Positions 18,226 through 25,873 of a DNA stretch of 64,000 nucleotides are shown here, piece by piece. A program made the translations under genes and the position numbers. The first letter of the stretch is position 1. Every line of letters starts with the position of its first letter. The notes under the pieces are model-generated. The model did no database searches, was not told the origin of the DNA, and worked only from the letters and a program-made list of their open reading frames with translations. This DNA comes from Spirochaetales bacterium Spiro_09 (GTDB lineage: Bacteria > Spirochaetota > Spirochaetia > Treponematales > Treponemataceae): NCBI GenBank assembly GCA_001604385.1, contig LVBK01000020.1:1-64000 (forward strand), in the 5' to 3' direction.

Positions 18226-19272
18226 TTATCGATTCAATACGCGTACAAGATGGATGATTGTCGTCGCAATGCCCGTTGCAAGAGTAAGAGCCAGGAAGGG
18301 AAGACTGCGTTTGACCTCCTGTATGACGCCGTTTTGATTGGTGTATGTGGTAGACCCGGTAAAATTCATGGCGATATAGGATGATACCGCCCCGAATATC
18401 GCAATTGACGAAATGAGTGAAAGATACCCTAACCCGGCGGGCTTGCCGGCCACCAGAAGAACACATACCGTCCACAGAATATGGAGAACCATGCCCTTTA
18501 CGGAAAAATACTTTCCGGGAAGAAAGGGTAGAGCCAGGGGGAACAGGATGAGCGACACGAGAAGCGAGGCTTCGTTATAGATGATAAGAGCGATAAAGCG
18601 GCCCGGAAACTGTCCGTCTGCAGGAAGAGAAACAGGCAGGGCCAGAAGAAGAGCCGCAAGATGCGCGATACCGCTGTGCGCGAATTCTACCGGAACAAGA
18701 ACGGCTCGTTCCGGCGCGGTGAAATGGATATCCCGCATCGAGGCATCCTTTACCATACCGGAGGACAGGAAACGCGGAATGTCACGGGCATATACCGGAC
18801 CGAAAACAACGCGCCGGCCGGTCAGCCGCCCAAGTTCGTTTCCGTCAATGCCGCTTGCTGAAAGCTGGGGCAACACAAGTATTCCCTCCGGGGAAACGTC
18901 CGCGACACGGAAAGTTGACAGTGCCTTTGCGACGACACTGGCGTTCATTCTTCCTTTTCCTGCCGCGCACCAGACGTTCACGCCGCCAGTGTCAACAATC
19001 AGCAGCCATGCGTGTACGCCGTTCAGTTCCCTTCGAACCATGTTGACTGTCAGGATATAATTGGCAGTAACCAGTACCGGGGAGGTATTGTCCGGCTTTC
19101 CGACAAAGTACAGCCCCGGTGGAAAAACGGCCCGGTTCCGCCCGACACCGCAGCGGATTGCGGCATTTTGCAGTCGGTCACGCCACGTGAGCCGGGTTGT
19201 CAGGCCAAGTGCCGCGATTATTCTATGCGGCGACAGAATCGCCGTTTGTGTTGTCGTTACGGGTTGCAACAT
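18226..19272 (-). CDS. hgcA: HgcA, corrinoid protein for mercury methylation
   Basis: 348 residues. The corrinoid-binding domain spans about residues 45-195. Its cap helix holds the diagnostic motif N(V/I)WCA(A/G)GK, seen here as NVWCAAGK with Cys102 as the axial cobalt ligand. The C-terminal part has about five membrane helices (roughly 200-343) and the NFTGSTTYTN loop found in HgcA. It transfers a methyl group to Hg(II) to give methylmercury; HgcB re-reduces the cobalt. The related acetyl-CoA pathway protein CFeSP lacks the membrane part and the WCA motif. The start overlaps marR by 16 nt and has GAGGGG 8 nt upstream. Confidence 0.95.
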   Translation of the reverse strand: MLQPVTTTQTAILSPHRIIAALGLTTRLTWRDRLQNAAIRCGVGRNRAVFPPGLYFVGKPDNTSPVLVTANYILTVNMVRRELNGVHAWLLIVDTGGVNVWCAAGKGRMNASVVAKALSTFRVADVSPEGILVLPQLSASGIDGNELGRLTGRRVVFGPVYARDIPRFLSSGMVKDASMRDIHFTAPERAVLVPVEFAHSGIAHLAALLLALPVSLPADGQFPGRFIALIIYNEASLLVSLILFPLALPFLPGKYFSVKGMVLHILWTVCVLLVAGKPAGLGYLSLISSIAIFGAVSSYIAMNFTGSTTYTNQNGVIQEVKRSLPFLALTLATGIATTIIHLVRVLNR

Positions 19273-19721
19273 ATTGATTGCCCCTCACTGCGGTTCGTTT
19301 CCATGGCGTGCGCCAGTATTTCAACGGCCTCCATGACGACCGCAGTTTTCTCTTCCGGAATATGCGCAAAGAGTGCCCTGTATTGAGCGTTGCACAGCGA
19401 GTTGATGGTGTCGCATTTTTCCTGCCCTTTGGATGTCAGGCTTAGCGTGATTTTCCGTCTGTTCCGCTCATCCTGCACCCGTTCGGTAAAGCCCTCCCTG
19501 ACAAGACTATCTGCGGTCCTGCTCAAGGTGCTTTTATCCAGGGCAAGAGCGTCGGCCAGATCCTGCAGACTGGAAGGCCCGCGAATTTCGATTTCAAGCA
19601 GCAGATGGCACTGGGCAACCGTAACCCCGCAACAGGCGGTTTCTTCGGAAAGAAGAAGTCCCGTTTCCCGCTCAAGCATCCGCATGTATTTCCTGAAAAG
19701 TGGCAAATCAAGTTTTCTCAT
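19257..19721 (-). CDS. MarR-family regulator of the hgcAB operon, Cys-rich
   Basis: 154 residues. The winged helix is at about 35-110, with recognition helix SLQDLADALALDKSTLSRTADSL and wing ERVQDERNRRKITLSLT. An unusual run of cysteines sits before the domain (ETACCGVTVAQC), with further Cys in EKCDTINSLC and SICCNP. These could sense a thiophilic metal or redox state; that is inferred. The ATG at 19,721 lies next to a perfect 25-bp palindrome, the probable operator. It is the first gene of the operon and overlaps hgcA. Longer in-frame starts up to 20,006 run through the repeat region and are unlikely. Confidence 0.85.
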   Translation of the reverse strand: MRKLDLPLFRKYMRMLERETGLLLSEETACCGVTVAQCHLLLEIEIRGPSSLQDLADALALDKSTLSRTADSLVREGFTERVQDERNRRKITLSLTSKGQEKCDTINSLCNAQYRALFAHIPEEKTAVVMEAVEILAHAMETNRSEGQSICCNP

Positions 19722-19722
19722 A

Positions 19723-19747
19723 CAACAGTTGTAATATACAACTGTTG
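19723..19747 (-). promoter_or_regulatory. Palindromic operator of the marR-hgcAB operon
   Basis: CAACAGTTGTA (19,723-19,733) and TACAACTGTTG (19,737-19,747) are perfect 11-bp arms around a 3-nt centre. The site ends 1 nt before the marR ATG and overlaps any promoter there. MarR proteins bind palindromes of this size, so autoregulation together with hgcAB is likely. Confidence 0.78.
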
Positions 19748-19829
19748 CTATTATCAACCTGTTTTTTATCTGATGAGGCTCTTTCAAAAGTAATCGACTT
19801 TTGAAATTGGCTCTGATGATTCCTTTACG

Positions 19830-19933
19830 CGAAGGCGAGCGCGCCCGGCATTTTTCGTGAATGAGGGGGCTCCGAACGGCCCGCCGCGCGCTCTTGCCGC
19901 GCGGCTTCGCCTTATGTGGCCCGCTCTGCCTCA
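19830..19933 (-). repeat. Dispersed intergenic repeat, copy B
   Basis: On the minus strand it begins with TGAGGCAGA (19,933-19,925), whose TGA is the stop codon of the MFS gene. CGGAGCCCCC follows 59 nt later (19,874-19,865), then a tail close to that of copy A (TC-CGAAA-ATxC-GGCGCGC-CTCG-TTCGCG). It separates the MFS gene from the hgc operon. Confidence 0.7.
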
Positions 19934-21106
19934 GTCTTGTTCCCTTCCGCCCGCTGAAAGGAGCAGCGCGCATATCAGGATGACAAGAGCCCCGCTTGCC
20001 GTCCATACCGTTTTCCAGTCGCGAAGTTCGGCAAGGTAGCCGGTTCCCAATATGAGCAGGATGGCTACCAGATTGTCAAGGAGACTTCGGACCGACATGA
20101 CGGTCGCGCGCCGCGAGCCGGGAACCAGGTCCTGCATGCGCGCTTCAACCTGAACCGACAGCAGGGCGTAGAGCGCGTAGTAGAGGCCGTACAAGGGCAG
20201 CACGATGAGGCTGCCGGTTATGCCGATCAGGGGAAGCACCAGGGCGCCCAGTGCCGCGATTGCCAGGATGCGGGGGATGCTGGAAAGAAGGCGGTCCGCC
20301 CGGTGCGCCAGGAGGGCTCCGGCCGATTCGCAGGCATAGCGGATGGCGAGCCACAGACCCAGATGAACGGGAAGCATGCCGAGGGAGGTCAGAAAGACCG
20401 GGTCCCATTCCTCAAGCACTCCGGGTATCAAAAGTACCGCGCTCGCGAGGATGGTAAGTGTCAGCAAGGAGCGTGAGGCCCGTATGTCCGCGAAGGCGTT
20501 TCGGACCATCGAGGGAAAATTGAGGCGCGACTCTTCGTCCTCGTCCGGTTCGCCGGTTTTCGGGGGCCTGTCGAAGAAGAGGACTGCCCCGGCCGCAAGG
20601 ACACTGGCCGCCGCCGAAACGCCCAGGACGAAGGTTTCACCAAAGCGGATGCCAAAGCCGCCAAGAATGGACGACAGGCCGATTGCCATCGAAGAGAGGA
20701 ATCTGCCCCTTCCCCGGATCTTCCGGTACTCTGCGCCTCTTCCCGAGTCGGCAAGGCTTTCGTAGAGCCAGGCTTCCTCGGTACCCGAATGCAGGGCCTC
20801 GGACAGTCCCCACAGGATGAAGCCTGCCAGGATGAGGAGAAAGGATTGCGCAGGAATCCACAGGGTGAAGGCAAGGGCTTTTGCGATGGATGCGGCAAAC
20901 AGCACTTTTTTTCTGTCGGTTTTGTCGGAAAGCACCCCCATCGGCAGCTCGAGGGCGACCACGCTCAAGGACCACAGGGCTAAAAGCCATGCAATGGATG
21001 TTTCGTTGAGGCCCCGGTTCTGGAATATAAGGACATACAGGGGGTACGCCAGAATGAGGTCGAAGGAGGCCTTGAAGAGGTAGTAGTGAATATACGCCTT
21101 TTTCAT
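19931..21106 (-). CDS. MFS transporter
   Basis: 391 residues with about 12 membrane helices. The loop between helices 2 and 3 (GVLSDKTDRKKVLF) matches the MFS signature. FWGLSEALHSGTEEAWLYE resembles a branch of drug/unknown-substrate exporters common in Firmicutes and spirochaetes. Substrate unknown. It starts 9 nt after the YkgJ-type gene and is probably co-transcribed with it. Its stop codon is the first base triplet of a dispersed repeat. Confidence 0.82.
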   Translation of the reverse strand: MKKAYIHYYLFKASFDLILAYPLYVLIFQNRGLNETSIAWLLALWSLSVVALELPMGVLSDKTDRKKVLFAASIAKALAFTLWIPAQSFLLILAGFILWGLSEALHSGTEEAWLYESLADSGRGAEYRKIRGRGRFLSSMAIGLSSILGGFGIRFGETFVLGVSAAASVLAAGAVLFFDRPPKTGEPDEDEESRLNFPSMVRNAFADIRASRSLLTLTILASAVLLIPGVLEEWDPVFLTSLGMLPVHLGLWLAIRYACESAGALLAHRADRLLSSIPRILAIAALGALVLPLIGITGSLIVLPLYGLYYALYALLSVQVEARMQDLVPGSRRATVMSVRSLLDNLVAILLILGTGYLAELRDWKTVWTASGALVILICALLLSAGGREQD

Positions 21107-21115
21107 ATTATTCGC

Positions 21116-21625
21116 TCAATATTCCGCCATGATTTTCTCGCATATCAGATACGCCGCCGGGCAGTAGAGGGAATCGAGGGCAAGACCGACAAGCTTCTTC
21201 TGTATATTCCGCCCCTCGGTATGCGGAAACTCCTGACAGGAGAGGGTACGGTGCTCGTATTCCGAGCAGGTATTGTCCTCATTTTGCAGGGGGCAGGGTA
21301 GTTCCCGCAACTCGTAGCCGACACCGTCGGAGTCCGGTACCAGGTATCTCTTTTTGAATTCCAAGGGGTTTCTGCCGCTTGCCTTGCACATAAGTTTTAT
21401 ATCGGTTTCGCGGAAACGCGGGCCATAATTCCGGCAACAGTTTCCGCAGTCAGTGCATATAATGGAAGAGAAAACCTCGTCATGCCAGGCATGCACCTTT
21501 GCGTCAAAAGACGGTTTGGTCAGTTTTGACAGGTAGCGCATTCGTTTCAGAATGTCCGCATGACGGACCGCCGCGCGCTGTAAAAGATGTGCGTAGTGTT
21601 CGCTGATAATTTTCCGTTCCTCCAA
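21116..21625 (-). CDS. YkgJ-family cysteine cluster protein
   Basis: About 169 residues if started at TTG 21,625. CTDCGNCCRNYGPR carries the CxxCxxCC motif; further Cys in LPCPLQNEDNTCSEYEHRTLSCQEFP complete the usual eight-cysteine set thought to bind a metal or cluster. The start is uncertain: there is no ATG near a good ribosome site, and an upstream TATACT (21,655-21,650) suggests that transcription begins after the longest possible start at 21,679. Function unknown. Head-to-head with the lipoprotein gene at 21,695. Confidence 0.72.
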   Translation of the reverse strand: MEERKIISEHYAHLLQRAAVRHADILKRMRYLSKLTKPSFDAKVHAWHDEVFSSIICTDCGNCCRNYGPRFRETDIKLMCKASGRNPLEFKKRYLVPDSDGVGYELRELPCPLQNEDNTCSEYEHRTLSCQEFPHTEGRNIQKKLVGLALDSLYCPAAYLICEKIMAEY

Positions 21626-21694
21626 AATTCCGGGGCATCGTGAAAGTGCAGTATACCGGAGATATACTTTCCGTAACAACTATGGAGGTAAACC

Positions 21695-22522
21695 ATGAAC
21701 GTTGTTATTGCCTGCCTGTGCGCGGTCCTTTTGGTGTCATGCGGTACGGGTTCAAACGCCGGGGACGATCAGCCCCTTTCGGGCGGAATTACCATTATCG
21801 ATTCGAGCGCGCTGAATGCCGCCGACATTCCGGACGCAGTTCGTGCGGAGATCAGGGAGATGGACGTGTACTTCGAGCATGCCTCGGTCGGATCGAACAT
21901 TTCTGACGGAATCGACGCGCTGGTCGCAGAATCCGGCGGTCGCTTTGCCATCGGGCGGAGCGGATGGAGTTCGGATGGCAGCGAGGTAAGCCAGGATATG
22001 ATCGACTGGTATACGGAGCATGACGGCTTCGGGGACAATGCCCGGGGGAACCCCGGTTTTGCAAGCAAGATTGCCGGTTTTGAGTCGCGCATGCGGACGG
22101 AGGGCTTTGCCGATGTCCTTGACGTCGCGTCCTGGAAATTCTGCTACATCGACAACGATTATGCGGGGAGCGCACAGGACGCCTTCGATGCCGTGCGCGT
22201 GTCGACCGAGGCCCTGGAAGAGGATTTCCCCGACATTACCTTTGTATGGTGGACCATGCCCATTTGCACAGGCGGGGATTCGAGCCGGGACGACTATAAC
22301 GAACTGGTGCGCGCCTATTGCGTACAAACGGGGCGGTATTTGATCGACATTGCGGACATCGAGTGCCATGATCCTGCGGGGAACCGCCTTGTCGATGACG
22401 AAATGCGGGAACTGTTGTATTCTGGATATACTGATGACGGCGGCCATTTGAACGAGTCCGGCGCCGAGCGGCTTGCCCTCGCCTGGTGGGTGGCCCTTGC
22501 CCGGATTCGCGGGTGGCAATAA
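21695..22522 (+). CDS. Lipoprotein, possible SGNH-type hydrolase
   Basis: 275 residues. The signal peptide ends in LLVSCGTG (lipid Cys16). The rest looks like a secreted alpha/beta protein. VYFEHASVGSNISDGI occupies the position of the first SGNH block, and the C-terminal DDGGHLNESGAERLA resembles the Asp-x-x-His block V. FVWWTMPI lies in the middle. The first block lacks the usual GDS serine, so catalytic activity is doubtful. A TATACT box and GGAGGT ribosome site lie in the short intergenic region. A downstream PPC-domain protein follows by 12 nt. Confidence 0.6.
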   Translation: MNVVIACLCAVLLVSCGTGSNAGDDQPLSGGITIIDSSALNAADIPDAVRAEIREMDVYFEHASVGSNISDGIDALVAESGGRFAIGRSGWSSDGSEVSQDMIDWYTEHDGFGDNARGNPGFASKIAGFESRMRTEGFADVLDVASWKFCYIDNDYAGSAQDAFDAVRVSTEALEEDFPDITFVWWTMPICTGGDSSRDDYNELVRAYCVQTGRYLIDIADIECHDPAGNRLVDDEMRELLYSGYTDDGGHLNESGAERLALAWWVALARIRGWQ

Positions 22523-22534
22523 GAGGAGAAACGC

Positions 22535-23725
22535 GTGAAAGTATTCCGTACCGGACTTTTTGGTCTTTTTATCTGTGTGAGCATGATGTTGCCCCTGTCT
22601 GCCCAGAACCCCGATGCCGTTCTGTTGGCGGAAATCGACGCGGTATGCGCGCGGATTGCGAGCGCCGTCGAGCGTAAGATCGTCTCGCTGAAGGGCGCCG
22701 GGCCTGCCCCGCAGGTCTTTGTGGAGAATTTCTATACCGATCGGCGTGAAACGCCGTTCGGCTCTCTCGTTGCGCTCAATGTACGAACGGCCCTGGCGGG
22801 CCGCTCTACGCTCTCCGTGCGGACGACTCCCGATAACCGGGGCGGTTTGCATATCCGGGGCGAGGTTATCCGCATCGGCCCGCTTGTCCGCATTAACGCC
22901 CAGCTCGTACGCATGGAGGATCAGGTGCTTCTGTGGAGCGAACATGCCGACCTGCCGGGAAACAACCTGATCCTCGACATGCTGGCGTTCTCCGGAGAAG
23001 AAGCCTCTGTATCATGGGACGCATGGGAGATGGACAGACGGGAGAATCCGGTAGCCCTGGAGGTTTCCGGGTCGCAGATGAATCGGAGCCTTCATGACGG
23101 TGACGAGGACTGGTTTTCGATTAACCTGAACGAAGCTGCCATCATTTCTGTGTATACTTCCGGTTCAGTAGATACCTATCTGACCGCCTATGAATCTGGG
23201 GGCACCCGCGAACTGAAAAGCAACGATGACGGGTTTTCCGACGACGATTCGAACCTGAACGCCAACCTCACTCTATCCTGTGAGGCGGGGAAAACCTATC
23301 TTTTCAGGGTAACGGGTTTTGAGGGCGCTACCGGTTTTTATGGCATACAGGCGGAACGCGCGGTGGTCGACGATTCGGGCGAGCCGAATGATACCCTCGA
23401 TATGGCGACTGAGCTTGCTCCGGGAACGAGCCTGACGGCAAGCTTTTCCGACTCGTCCGACGTTGACTGGTACCGGATCGAGGTGGGTGCTGGCGGAGGC
23501 GTCCTTTATGTCTCGACCACCGGCTCCCAGGATACGGTCATCCATCTGTATGACCAGAATGAGGATCATCTTGCGGAGGCCGACGACACCGGCGACGACT
23601 ACAACGCCTCGCTTCGCATTCCGGTTTCCTCCGGAGCCTACTATATAAAAATAACCGACTTCGACGAACACAGCGGACGATATACCGTTCAGGCCGACAT
23701 TCTTGCCTCCGACTCGGATGACTGA
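22535..23725 (+). CDS. Exported protein with two pre-peptidase C-terminal (PPC) domains
   Basis: 396 residues with a GTG start and a signal peptide of 22 residues ending in LSAQ. Residues 25-150 form a domain like FlgO/CsgG-type penicillin-binding activator folds (GSLVALNVRTALAG, IRGEVIR). Two PPC beta-sandwich repeats follow (about 165-275 and 280-390). They share DGDEDWFSINL / SSDVDWYRIEV and acidic calcium-like loops SNDDGFSDDDSN / ADDTGDDYNAS. PPC domains usually accompany secreted enzymes, but no enzyme domain is present. It may bind glycans or act in the envelope. Confidence 0.65.
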   Translation: MKVFRTGLFGLFICVSMMLPLSAQNPDAVLLAEIDAVCARIASAVERKIVSLKGAGPAPQVFVENFYTDRRETPFGSLVALNVRTALAGRSTLSVRTTPDNRGGLHIRGEVIRIGPLVRINAQLVRMEDQVLLWSEHADLPGNNLILDMLAFSGEEASVSWDAWEMDRRENPVALEVSGSQMNRSLHDGDEDWFSINLNEAAIISVYTSGSVDTYLTAYESGGTRELKSNDDGFSDDDSNLNANLTLSCEAGKTYLFRVTGFEGATGFYGIQAERAVVDDSGEPNDTLDMATELAPGTSLTASFSDSSDVDWYRIEVGAGGGVLYVSTTGSQDTVIHLYDQNEDHLAEADDTGDDYNASLRIPVSSGAYYIKITDFDEHSGRYTVQADILASDSDD

Positions 23726-23828
23726 ATAAATCAGCCCGCCATTCACCCGATATAAGAAAAACACCCGATACCGCTCTTGGGGATGGGGTGTAAGCTGGTA
23801 TAAAGGATTTTTCGAGGAGGAGAGAAAA

Positions 23829-24407
23829 ATGAAACGAATTCTTACTGTAAGTATGGTATTGGCCGTCGTTGCGGCTCTTGTTGTCGGCTGCGCAAGCGCT
23901 GAACCTGCCAAAGCCGCTCCGGTGAAGCCCGCGCCGGCTGCCGCAGCTCCGGTTGTCGCCGTCGATGCCGATCCGTGGACCATGAATTTTGACGACGGCA
24001 CCGCAATGGGCTGGGCCGGAAACAATTCCGACGCCATGGTATCGAAGGAAAAGGCAAAGAGCGGCGAGTACAGCCTCAAGGTTATGAGCGGTGACGCCGG
24101 CTGGAAGACCGCCTGGAACTACAAGATTGGCGACAAGATTCTGGGGAACGTTCCCTATTCCTATTCAGCCTGGATCTATCATGAAAAGGGCTCGGACGTA
24201 AAGTTCAACATCACCATCAAGACCAGCTTCTCTGCCTACAAGGGTGCCGTTCAGGGAGCAACCGTTCCGTCAGGAGTATGGACAGAAATCAAGAGTGATT
24301 CCTTCACCCTTTCTTCCGCTGACGGACAGCCCGGAGATATCTACATCGAACCCGCAACACCCGGTGTTGTGTTCTACATTGACGATATCGCCATTCTTCC
24401 CAAATAA
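23829..24407 (+). CDS. Lipoprotein with CBM4/9-like beta-sandwich
   Basis: 192 residues. The signal peptide ends in ALVVGCASA (lipid Cys21), followed by an Ala/Pro/Lys linker to about residue 48. The remainder reads like a carbohydrate-binding module of the CBM4/9 type: WTMNFDDGTAMGWAG, SGEYSLKV, YSYSAWIYHEKG, VPSGVWTEIKSDSF and FYIDDIAIL at the end. It has no catalytic domain and probably binds a glycan at the cell surface. GGAGGAG precedes the ATG. A TATAAA -10 box lies about 27 nt upstream of the ATG, with TTGGGG 16 nt before it. A strong terminator follows. Confidence 0.72.
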   Translation: MKRILTVSMVLAVVAALVVGCASAEPAKAAPVKPAPAAAAPVVAVDADPWTMNFDDGTAMGWAGNNSDAMVSKEKAKSGEYSLKVMSGDAGWKTAWNYKIGDKILGNVPYSYSAWIYHEKGSDVKFNITIKTSFSAYKGAVQGATVPSGVWTEIKSDSFTLSSADGQPGDIYIEPATPGVVFYIDDIAILPK

Positions 24408-24427
24408 GCAGCCGCTTTGACTGTCTA

Positions 24428-24458
24428 CAGGGCCCGCTCCGGGCCCTGTTTTTTTTTT
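24428..24458 (+). terminator. Rho-independent terminator
   Basis: A perfect 9-bp GC stem (24,428-24,436 with 24,440-24,448), a 3-nt loop and a T-tract of 10. It ends the CBM-like lipoprotein transcript; the convergent gtrA-type gene stops 16 nt further on. Confidence 0.93.
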
Positions 24459-24473
24459 GTTCCAGGTCTATTC

Positions 24474-24911
24474 TCAAACCGCTTTCTTTTTTCCGGTGAA
24501 CACCAAAAACTTTCCCAGTACATAGTTCATGATGACGACCAGAATGGTGGTAACGATTTTTCCCGCGTGCTCATTGACGCCAAAGCCGCTGACCAGAAGA
24601 ACCAGGGCGGCCCAGTCAAGGGCCATGGTACCCAGTCGTGCGAGCATAAACCGGCCGAATTCCGCGGCCAGAGCCGTTTTCCCGGCCGTTTCCGTCCTGA
24701 AAACATAGCGTTTGTTGAAGAAATAGGCGCAGAACTTTGTGACAATAAGCGCGACAACATTGGCCGCGCGGTAATCGGCCCGCGCAAGGAGCAGGAGCTC
24801 GAATATGCCGATGTTGATAATCGAGGTAATGACGCCCGTTACGGCATAGGATACCGTTTCCCGGTTTACGAGGCGAGCGGCAATTCCCCGTGTGCGGCTG
24901 TCCGGCCTCAT
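24474..24911 (-). CDS. GtrA-family membrane protein
   Basis: 145 residues with four membrane helices. AVTGVITSIINIGIFELLLL at the start and FVVTKFCAYFFNKRYVF in the middle are GtrA hallmarks. GtrA proteins are thought to flip polyprenyl-phosphate-linked sugars across the membrane. It overlaps the upstream GT2 gene by 4 nt (ATGA). The order GT-C, GT2, GtrA suggests one system that builds, flips and uses a lipid-linked sugar to glycosylate an envelope polymer. Confidence 0.85.
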   Translation of the reverse strand: MRPDSRTRGIAARLVNRETVSYAVTGVITSIINIGIFELLLLARADYRAANVVALIVTKFCAYFFNKRYVFRTETAGKTALAAEFGRFMLARLGTMALDWAALVLLVSGFGVNEHAGKIVTTILVVIMNYVLGKFLVFTGKKKAV

Positions 24912-25873
24912 TCCGCGTTCGTTCCGTCGGTTCGTTGCGCCGAGGTCAGCTCGCGCATACGGCGCTGCACGTCTTCCAGAATTTTCCGGTTTGCCGCGAT
25001 GACGTCAGCCTGCAGGCCGACGATAAAGGTCTGGAAACCGAGCATGAGCAGCACGGCCGCCAGAATGAGCGACTGAATGTGCCCTGCTCCCGGTTTGGTG
25101 AAAAAATAGTACAGAAACCGGAGACCGAGCGCAAAACCGGCGAGAAAGAGCACGCTTCCTATGGTACAGAAAAACTGCAGGGGCTTGTACATCATGAATG
25201 CCCGGATAATGGTGACCGAGGACTTTTTGATGTAACCGGTCATGCTCGAAAAGAGCCTGCTTTTGCGAAGCTCCGGATTTGTGCGGACGGGAACCGAGGT
25301 GATGGCCATGCGGTTATGTCCGGCCTGAATAATCGTTTCCAGTGTGTAGGTATATTCATTGACGACATTGATTTGCATGGCCGCCGCGCGGGAGTACGCG
25401 CGGAAGCCGCTCGGCGCGTCCGGTATGCGGGTGCCGCTCGCCATTCTGACCACAAAACTGCCGACCTTTTGCAAGCGTTTTTTCAGGGGAGAAAAGTGCG
25501 CGGTTTTTGCTATGGGCCGCTCGCCGATGACAATGTCCGCTTTCCTTTCAAGGATCGGCTGAACCAGCGCCGCAATGTCCGCGCCGCAGTACTGGTTGTC
25601 CGCGTCGGTATTCACGATAATGTCGGCGCCCTGGCGCAAACAGGCGTCTATGCCCGCCATAAAGCCGCGGGCAAGGCCACGGTTGCGCGTGAACGACACG
25701 ATATGGTGGACGCCGTTCTTTCTGGCGACCTCAACGGTCCGGTCGGTGCTCCCGTCATTGATAACGAGTATTTCGATACTGTCTATGCCCGGTATCGATG
25801 AGGGAAGATCGTTCAAGGTGGTTACGAGCGTTTCTTCTTCGTTAAAGCAGGGAATCTGGATAATCAGTTTCAC
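24908..25873 (-). CDS. Family 2 glycosyltransferase (polyprenol-phosphate sugar synthase type)
   Basis: 321 residues. The GT-A domain occupies 1-220: IPCFNEEETLV, VINDGSTDRT and the metal-binding NTDADNQY. Two C-terminal membrane helices follow, as in DPM1/GtrB-type enzymes. It would load a sugar from a nucleotide donor onto undecaprenyl phosphate. The GTG start overlaps the preceding stop codon (GTGA). Cytoplasmic face of the membrane. Confidence 0.87.
   Translation of the reverse strand: MKLIIQIPCFNEEETLVTTLNDLPSSIPGIDSIEILVINDGSTDRTVEVARKNGVHHIVSFTRNRGLARGFMAGIDACLRQGADIIVNTDADNQYCGADIAALVQPILERKADIVIGERPIAKTAHFSPLKKRLQKVGSFVVRMASGTRIPDAPSGFRAYSRAAAMQINVVNEYTYTLETIIQAGHNRMAITSVPVRTNPELRKSRLFSSMTGYIKKSSVTIIRAFMMYKPLQFFCTIGSVLFLAGFALGLRFLYYFFTKPGAGHIQSLILAAVLLMLGFQTFIVGLQADVIAANRKILEDVQRRMRELTSAQRTDGTNAE

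Noticed and set aside
19722-20006. Longer marR start giving a 249-residue protein
   Set aside because: The extra N-terminus runs through a dispersed repeat and the palindromic operator and has no ribosome site. The protein from 19,721 has normal MarR length.
24417-25801. Two long plus-strand frames opposite gtrA and GT2
   Set aside because: They mirror clear minus-strand glycosyltransferase genes and have no recognisable domain.
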